NCBI GenBank assembly: GCA_021809365.1
Contig: JAKBAC010000132.1
Span: 1-9,605 of the forward strand
Reading direction: 5' to 3'
Length of the DNA stretch: 9,605 nucleotides
Source of the DNA: Planctomycetota bacterium
GTDB taxonomy: Bacteria; Planctomycetota; Phycisphaerae; WQYP01
The notes under the pieces were generated by a model that was given only the letters and a program-made list of their open reading frames with translations, ran no database searches and was not told the DNA's origin. Shown piece after piece: positions 6,402 to 9,605 of the stretch. The position numbers and the translations under genes are program-made. Positions within the stretch are counted from its first letter, which is position 1; each line of letters starts with the position of its first letter.

Positions 6402-6541
6402 GGGCGCGGTGCAGTGGGGGGGGCGAGTATTCAGGAGCTAGGAGATAGGAGTTAGGAGAACAGGGAAGCGCGGCGCGGGGGCGTTGCCGCTTAATGAGTA
6501 AATTACTGGCGCTGCGCTTGATGGGGGGTGGGGCGCGGTGC
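6402..6541 (+). repeat. 129-bp insertion in element A between 11-bp direct repeats
   Basis: GGGCGCGGTGC occurs at 6402-6412 and again at 6531-6541. Element B has the motif once, continuing straight into TGTGCC. The extra 129 bp in copy A contain a G-run, the TAGGAG tandem repeat, and a GGCGCTGCGCTT motif also seen near 5886. The direct repeats could be a target-site duplication or the scar of a recombination between repeats. Confidence 0.6.
6432..6459 (+). repeat. TAGGAG short tandem repeat
   Basis: CAGGAGC-TAGGAGA-TAGGAGT-TAGGAGA: four 7-bp units of the form TAGGAGN, inside the insertion in element A. Non-coding. Confidence 0.7.
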
Positions 6542-6700
6542 TGTGCCTTTGCGGATCAGGTTGTTGTATCTTTTCGTGGCCTGCGGTTCGCGTGGCCCGG
6601 CGATCTTCATTGACGAAAAAAAGGCCGCTTGACGGCTATTTCCACGCTGGGTAACGTGGTGGGGTACTTCGGGGATGACAATGTGAGCGGTTCGAGGCAT
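6503..6700 (-). pseudogene. Truncated RAYT (REP-associated tyrosine transposase, IS200-like) copy A
   Basis: From an ATG at 6698-6700 the frame reads MPRTAHIVIPEVPHHVTQRG and then NSRQAAFFSSM. This is the recognisable N-terminus of the RAYT / Y1-transposase family (MPR-x-ARIV-x-P-x-PHH-x-TQRGN-RRQ-x-FF), including the HxTQRGN block. After about 31 residues similarity ends, and the next 35 residues (KIAGPREPQ...) are unlike the family. The HUH metal site and catalytic tyrosine further along are missing, so the product cannot be active. The same truncation occurs in copy B. Family call firm; pseudogene status near certain. Confidence 0.75.
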
Positions 6701-6868
6701 GAAGAACAATGTCCCACCATCCGGTACGGGGGTCAAACAACAGGCGGCTGTCCATAGATTCCAGCGCCGAGGTGGCGGCCGGATGATTGCTCTGGGCACG
6801 GAGTGTTACTGGCGGAGGCGATTGTGCCCTCCCTTTTTTGGGCGTGTCGCGAAGGAGCATTTGACGAC

Positions 6869-8008
6869 ATGAAGGTAAACGATTGGCAGGCGCTTGAAGG
6901 ACGGTACAAGTTCAAATTTCCGAGCGATTTCTTTCTCTTATACGAGGAACTGGAGCGGACGCGCGTCATATCGGACTGGGAGGCGGATGGTCTGGGCAGA
7001 TACCTCCAGCTTGCCACACCGGAACAGGCTGAGCAATGGTGGAACAGGCGCGTCGATCCGGATTTATTACCGATCATACATGTCGCCAGCGGTGATTTTA
7101 TTTGTCTCCGACTACCCTATAAAATCGATGATCCGCTGATGTGGGTACAGTGTGAATACGAGACGAATTACCGCGCATCGCTCGGACGATCATTTGCCGG
7201 TGTAATTCGTGTGCTTGCCGCCTATTTGGATGCTTGGAGTTTTGAATGCTCAGCAAAGGGCGAGCCGGAGGAAGGAGAAGCCCTGTTCCGTCGGTCTAGA
7301 CGATTGATCGCCGAAATCGGCGGATTGTTCGACGACAACGAGCGGGATAAACTTCGTGGCCTTCGCATGTGGCCTCTGGGTATAGGCCGCTCCCCGGTGA
7401 CGAGCTGCCTGTCCGTTGTAATTCCAAGTTTCGATTTTATTGACGCAGCGCATGGGATACTTACGAGATCGCTGGGGTTACCGGAATATCAGCTCAATGC
7501 GATTGTGGCAGAGGACAACTTCTTTGGCGCTGGTCATTGGGCGTTAGGCGTGATATATGCGTTGCAGGGGCGGATTCCTGAAACGTGCCGGGAATGGGCA
7601 CTTGTGATGGAAGAAGATTTGCGGACGAGCCAGCCATTAATAGACATGGTGTATATGGACGTCTACGCGGCACCCCCTCGGGCAAATTTTGGAATCACCG
7701 CAAATTTTCTTCGTGCGCACAAAGCGGAATATCTTTCAGTTAGCAGAAATCGTGCCGTGAGGTCAATTATCCTTGGCGATGGCTTTGATAAGATGGGGTC
7801 TTGGCTGGCCGGTTTAACGGACTGCATGCGCAACGGATGGCACGACGAGGCGCGGCCGATCGCGCAAAGCCTGCTTGGCTCCTATCTTTCTGATGAATGG
7901 TTTAGTGATGCATGTGAGGTCGATGCGTTTGACGCCTGCTGCGACGCCTTGGCTAGCATCTATACCGCAGTTGGATTGGAATGCCGGGTGAGGGGGCCAG
8001 AAAAATGA
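6869..8008 (+). CDS. SUKH (SMI1/KNR4)-like protein, putative immunity protein
   Basis: A 379-residue soluble protein with no signal peptide or membrane segment. Residues about 5-120 resemble the SUKH fold: an N-terminal helix, FPSDFFLLYEEL at 17-28, a strand-rich middle, the block LPIIHVASGDFICLRLP at 67-83 (compare the LPI..GGD..CLD pattern), and GRSFAGVI at 106-113. SUKH proteins commonly neutralise nuclease or other toxins of polymorphic and contact-dependent systems. The 230-odd residues after it are not a domain I recognise; most SUKH proteins stop near 150-200 residues. The frame is open from a GTG at 6803, but ATG 6869-6871 follows GAAGGAG and starts right before the domain. The gene lies between two RAYT-derived elements, 111 bp after one and 11 bp before the other. 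No intact toxin gene precedes it, so it looks like an orphan. The SUKH call rests on pattern recognition and is moderate. Confidence 0.7.
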   Translation: MKVNDWQALEGRYKFKFPSDFFLLYEELERTRVISDWEADGLGRYLQLATPEQAEQWWNRRVDPDLLPIIHVASGDFICLRLPYKIDDPLMWVQCEYETNYRASLGRSFAGVIRVLAAYLDAWSFECSAKGEPEEGEALFRRSRRLIAEIGGLFDDNERDKLRGLRMWPLGIGRSPVTSCLSVVIPSFDFIDAAHGILTRSLGLPEYQLNAIVAEDNFFGAGHWALGVIYALQGRIPETCREWALVMEEDLRTSQPLIDMVYMDVYAAPPRANFGITANFLRAHKAEYLSVSRNRAVRSIILGDGFDKMGSWLAGLTDCMRNGWHDEARPIAQSLLGSYLSDEWFSDACEVDAFDACCDALASIYTAVGLECRVRGPEK

Positions 8009-8036
8009 TCGGCTAAATACTATGGACAGTCGCCTA

Positions 8037-8210
8037 TTAATGCGGAGTGGGCGCGGTGCTGTGCCGTTGCGGATCAGGTTGTTGTATCGTTTCGTGCCCC
8101 GCCAGTTTGCGTGGCCCGGCGATCATCATTGACGAAAAAGAGGCCGCTTGACGGTTATTTCCACACTGGGTAACGTTGTGGGGTACATCGGGGATGACGA
8201 TGCGAGCGGT
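8037..8210 (-). pseudogene. Truncated RAYT transposase, copy B
   Basis: The minus strand from about 8210 reads TARIVIPDVPHNVTQCGNNR then QAASFSSM, matching copy A residue for residue with a few changes (HHVTQRG has become HNVTQCG, which loses the second His and the Arg). The start codon region is split by the 44-bp palindrome at 8213-8256, and a 1-nt shift relative to A changes the tail. It ends at the same point as copy A. A dead remnant. Confidence 0.65.
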
Positions 8211-8212
8211 TA

Positions 8213-8256
8213 TAGTGCTCTGTTCCACCCGTAATTACGGGTTGAACAGGGCACTA
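8213..8256. repeat. 44-bp near-perfect palindrome inserted in a RAYT remnant
   Basis: Two 22-bp arms meet at AATT with no loop. TAGTGCTCTGTTCCACCCG on the left is mirrored by CGGGTTGAACAGGGCACTA on the right; 20 of 22 positions are Watson-Crick and one more is a G-T wobble. Copy A has only CGA at the equivalent position, so this is a discrete insertion. It falls right after the ATG CCT of the RAYT frame and puts a stop codon in it. It could extrude as a cruciform or fold as a strong RNA hairpin. Confidence 0.85.
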
Positions 8257-8368
8257 GGCATGAAGAACAATGTGCCACCACTCGGTCCGGGTGTCAAGCA
8301 ACGGGTGGCTGTCCCAAGATTAGCCGTCCCTAGATTCGCCGATATTTTTTCCCGCCGGGGTACTTTAT

Positions 8369-8734
8369 ATGTATAGTAAGTTGAGTGGTTTGTCGTTACA
8401 AAGGCTTTGTCTATTTCTCACAATCTGCAACACGGCGGTGATAGTTTTTATGACCGAGACCCAGAACATTGTGTCGGTTATACGATTGTACGGAGCAAAC
8501 ATATCTTTAAGTGATGATGTTTATCTTCCTGATTCATCGTGGGAAGGCATTGTACTTATATCTACATATATTCTCTTATTATCGAGTATTATCATGTGCT
8601 TTTATGTATTGGTAATCACCAGTGATTTGAGAAGGCATAATATAAGTAGGCGTATCCGTGGCCGTATTTGGCTAAGTATTGCGAACCTCATCGTCCTGGT
8701 TAGTACCAGTCTTGTTGCTCATCTTTCTCGCTGA
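8369..8734 (+). CDS. Small membrane protein of unknown function, about three TM segments
   Basis: 121 residues; no family recognised. Hydrophobic stretches at about 11-28, 60-84 and 99-118 suggest three membrane helices. A polar loop (about 29-59) and a basic segment RRHNISRRIRGR at 88-99 lie between them, the latter probably cytoplasmic. The ATG at 8369 has GGGG 8 bases upstream, a weak ribosome site. The stop lies 10 bp before the next gene, which also encodes a membrane protein, so the two are probably co-transcribed and may act together. The base composition is clearly more A+T-rich than the cys operon or the glycosidase, suggesting horizontal acquisition. Confidence 0.6.
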   Translation: MYSKLSGLSLQRLCLFLTICNTAVIVFMTETQNIVSVIRLYGANISLSDDVYLPDSSWEGIVLISTYILLLSSIIMCFYVLVITSDLRRHNISRRIRGRIWLSIANLIVLVSTSLVAHLSR

Positions 8735-8744
8735 GAAACAGTTT

Positions 8745-9122
8745 ATGAAAAGTAATTTGCGTTATATATTTCACAACCATCGACTACTGATTGGAATAAT
8801 AAGTTGTATTGCTGCGATTGGATGGGCTATTGTAATGGATCCACTGTCCATCCCGCGACAAGTATCATCGGATCCTTCCTGGTTATGGTCCAGACTTGCA
8901 CCGAATATTGGGGTAGAACTCTTATTTCTCTCCGGTTCTCTCGCTTTTTTTAACCAAATAACAGGGGCGCGATTTCGATTTGATCGATATTGTTGTGCAC
9001 TTGGCCTGGCCCTGATATATGGGGCGGCCCTGAAGCAGGGAACAGGCGGAAGTGTTTTTGTTTGTTTCAGTCCATCTTTGATATTCGCCACTATTTTCCT
9101 AATACGGACAAGACAGAACTAA
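8745..9122 (+). CDS. Small membrane protein of unknown function, about four TM segments
   Basis: 125 residues; no family recognised. Probable membrane helices at about 13-31, 51-70, 82-97 and 102-120, with a short polar loop containing DPLSIPRQVSSDPSW after the first. A longer version from a TTG at 8679 is possible, but it would overlap the upstream gene by 56 bp in another frame. The ATG at 8745-8747 after GAGAAACAG, 10 bp downstream of the preceding stop, is the better start. It shares the A+T-rich composition of its neighbour, and the pair forms a two-gene unit. The role is unknown; a membrane immunity or transport function would be a guess. Confidence 0.6.
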   Translation: MKSNLRYIFHNHRLLIGIISCIAAIGWAIVMDPLSIPRQVSSDPSWLWSRLAPNIGVELLFLSGSLAFFNQITGARFRFDRYCCALGLALIYGAALKQGTGGSVFVCFSPSLIFATIFLIRTRQN

Positions 9123-9143
9123 GGAGAAATAGAAAGGTTGAGC

Positions 9144-9343
9144 ATGAATGATACTAATGGGGATGGGCTACCAATTAGAATTGATGGAAAAGCATGATAA
9201 TCTGGAAGCCCGATTGGTGGACCAATATTGGAGATCGTCGGTCTGGTAACGCCAATTCGTTTTGCAACTTGCGTTAAAGGATTACGAGCTGTGCGTTGGG
9301 AAAACTGAGATTTCGCGGTGGAACTTATGGTCGCAGCGAATGA
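9144..9343 (+). pseudogene. Possible decayed polymorphic-toxin or secreted-protein fragment
   Basis: After AAGGAGAAATAG (9121-9132) a short frame starts at ATG 9144 and reads MNDTNGDGLPIRIDGKA, then hits two stops in a row (TGA TAA, 9195-9200). The same frame continues with GGPILEIVGLVTPIRF...KGLRAVRWEN to a stop at 9306. A different frame over 9278-9343 reads ...LGKLRFRGGTYGRSE. The hydrophobic glycine-rich linker followed by RGGTYG resembles, from memory, the pre-toxin region before C-terminal nuclease domains of polymorphic toxins. With stops and at least one frameshift it cannot be functional as it stands. Tentative; the only support from context is the SUKH-type gene nearby. Confidence 0.25.
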
Positions 9344-9392
9344 GAAAATCCTGAATCACAAACTCGGTGGCCTCGCGTCCCGTCGCAGGCTT

Positions 9393-9416
9393 GGCGTTCT
9401 TTGCGCCTTGGCGGTT
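9393..9416 (-). repeat. AACCGCAAAGG family repeat, inverted copy
   Basis: The reverse complement reads AACCGCCAAGGCGCAAAGAACG, matching the repeat family at 5956-5979 and 6147-6176 but in the opposite orientation. It marks the start of a second repeat-rich, gene-free stretch on the right of the window. Confidence 0.6.
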
Positions 9417-9478
9417 CAAAAGCTGTGCAATTTGATAAATCTGTGGATCGTCTTTCCACCCCCGTCACCCGTCCTCCG

Positions 9479-9533
9479 CTTTCCTCCGCCGCCTCTGTGT
9501 TGAATTCCGTCGTGTCTTCGCGCCGTCGTGGTG
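9479..9533 (-). repeat. Inverted CACAGAGG / ACCACGA-type repeat tract
   Basis: GCCTCTGTG (about 9490-9498) is the reverse complement of the CACAGAGGC unit at 6241-6249. CGTCGTGTCTTCGCGCCGTCG with GTGGTG (about 9508-9533) reads in reverse as a CACCACGAC-gcgcGAAGACACGA-type unit. It continues the repeat mosaic to near the window end. No gene is visible between 9344 and 9605. Confidence 0.5.
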
Positions 9534-9605
9534 ATTTCCCGTTGTCCGTTGCTGCTGTCTCGTCTCCCCATATTCGCCAGAATACCCATTTTATTCATCA
9601 CTCAT

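Larger units (their letters stand above)
6373..6757 (-). mobile_element. RAYT-derived miniature element, copy A
   Basis: A 385-bp unit bounded by imperfect 15-bp inverted repeats: left 6373-6387 CTATGGACATCTGCC, right 6743-6757 GGCGGCTGTCCATAG (13 of 15 positions pair). Inside, reading leftwards on the minus strand, is the start of a RAYT transposase that breaks off after about 31 residues. Without the 129-bp insertion at about 6413-6541 it aligns base by base with copy B (8020-8318 minus its palindrome), both being about 255 bp. The two copies share the same internal truncation, so the shortened form itself was probably duplicated or mobilised. RAYT enzymes are known to mobilise REP-type palindromes; treating this as a non-autonomous RAYT substrate is inference. 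Confidence 0.6.
8020..8318 (-). mobile_element. RAYT-derived miniature element, copy B
   Basis: A 299-bp relative of element A. The left end at 8020-8034, CTATGGACAGTCGCC, differs by one base from the reverse complement of A's right end. B's own right end (8304-8318, GGTGGCTGTCCCAAG) is degenerate, and a second half-copy (GCCGTCCCTAGATTC) follows at 8323-8337. It begins 11 bp after the SUKH stop codon. It lacks the 129-bp insertion of copy A but has a 44-bp palindrome inserted at the RAYT start. Differences to A are scattered substitutions plus a 1-nt indel, so the two copies are not recent. Confidence 0.6.

Noticed and set aside
8679..8744. Extended start of the second membrane gene
   Set aside because: It uses a TTG inside the preceding gene and would overlap it by 56 bp; the ATG at 8745 is better placed.
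9318..9503. Plus-strand open frame of 61 codons
   Set aside because: Its second half is the inverted CGCAAAGG repeat and pyrimidine-rich DNA; no ribosome site and no domain.

Overview
The window reads as chromosomal DNA from a free-living heterotrophic bacterium, probably of the Planctomycetota or a related PVC-type lineage. That placement is an inference from gene content (a secreted GH35 glycosidase, a PHP phosphatase inside a cys operon) and from dispersed intergenic repeats of a type I associate with such genomes. No rRNA or other phylogenetic marker is present, so it is tentative.

Layout. (1) Positions 5-2287, minus strand: a tight operon cysC - PHP phosphatase - cysH for assimilatory sulfate reduction. 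A good sigma70-type promoter (TTGAAT-N17-TATTAT) lies at 2378-2406. CysC makes PAPS and CysH reduces the activated sulfate. The PHP enzyme between them most resembles 3',5'-nucleoside bisphosphate phosphatases and would hydrolyse the by-product PAP to AMP, the job CysQ does elsewhere. (2) Positions 2446-about 5574, minus strand: a large secreted GH35 beta-galactosidase with C-terminal jelly-roll modules, preceded by a 17-bp operator-like palindrome. (3) Positions about 5640-6370: no gene; a mosaic of short dispersed repeats, several present as near-identical 30-51 bp copies. (4) Positions 6373-8318: two copies of a small element with about 15-bp terminal inverted repeats (CTATGGACAGYCGCC) and the truncated start of a RAYT (REP-associated tyrosine transposase). 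They flank a SUKH (SMI1/KNR4)-type putative immunity gene. One copy carries a 129-bp insertion or duplication, the other a 44-bp near-perfect palindrome inside the RAYT start. (5) Positions 8369-9122: two small, A+T-richer genes for multi-pass membrane proteins of unknown function. (6) Positions 9123-9605: no intact gene. A possible decayed polymorphic-toxin fragment (about 9144-9343) is followed by the same repeat families as in (3), now in inverse orientation.

The left half (1-5.57 kb) looks like ordinary conserved chromosome. The right half looks like an accessory island: an orphan immunity-like gene and membrane genes between repeat arrays, with transposase-derived miniature elements and possible toxin debris. 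The points most worth a second look are the RAYT-derived miniature elements, the palindrome inside one of them, the PAP phosphatase in the cys operon, and the unusual C-X4-C cysteine spacing in CysH.
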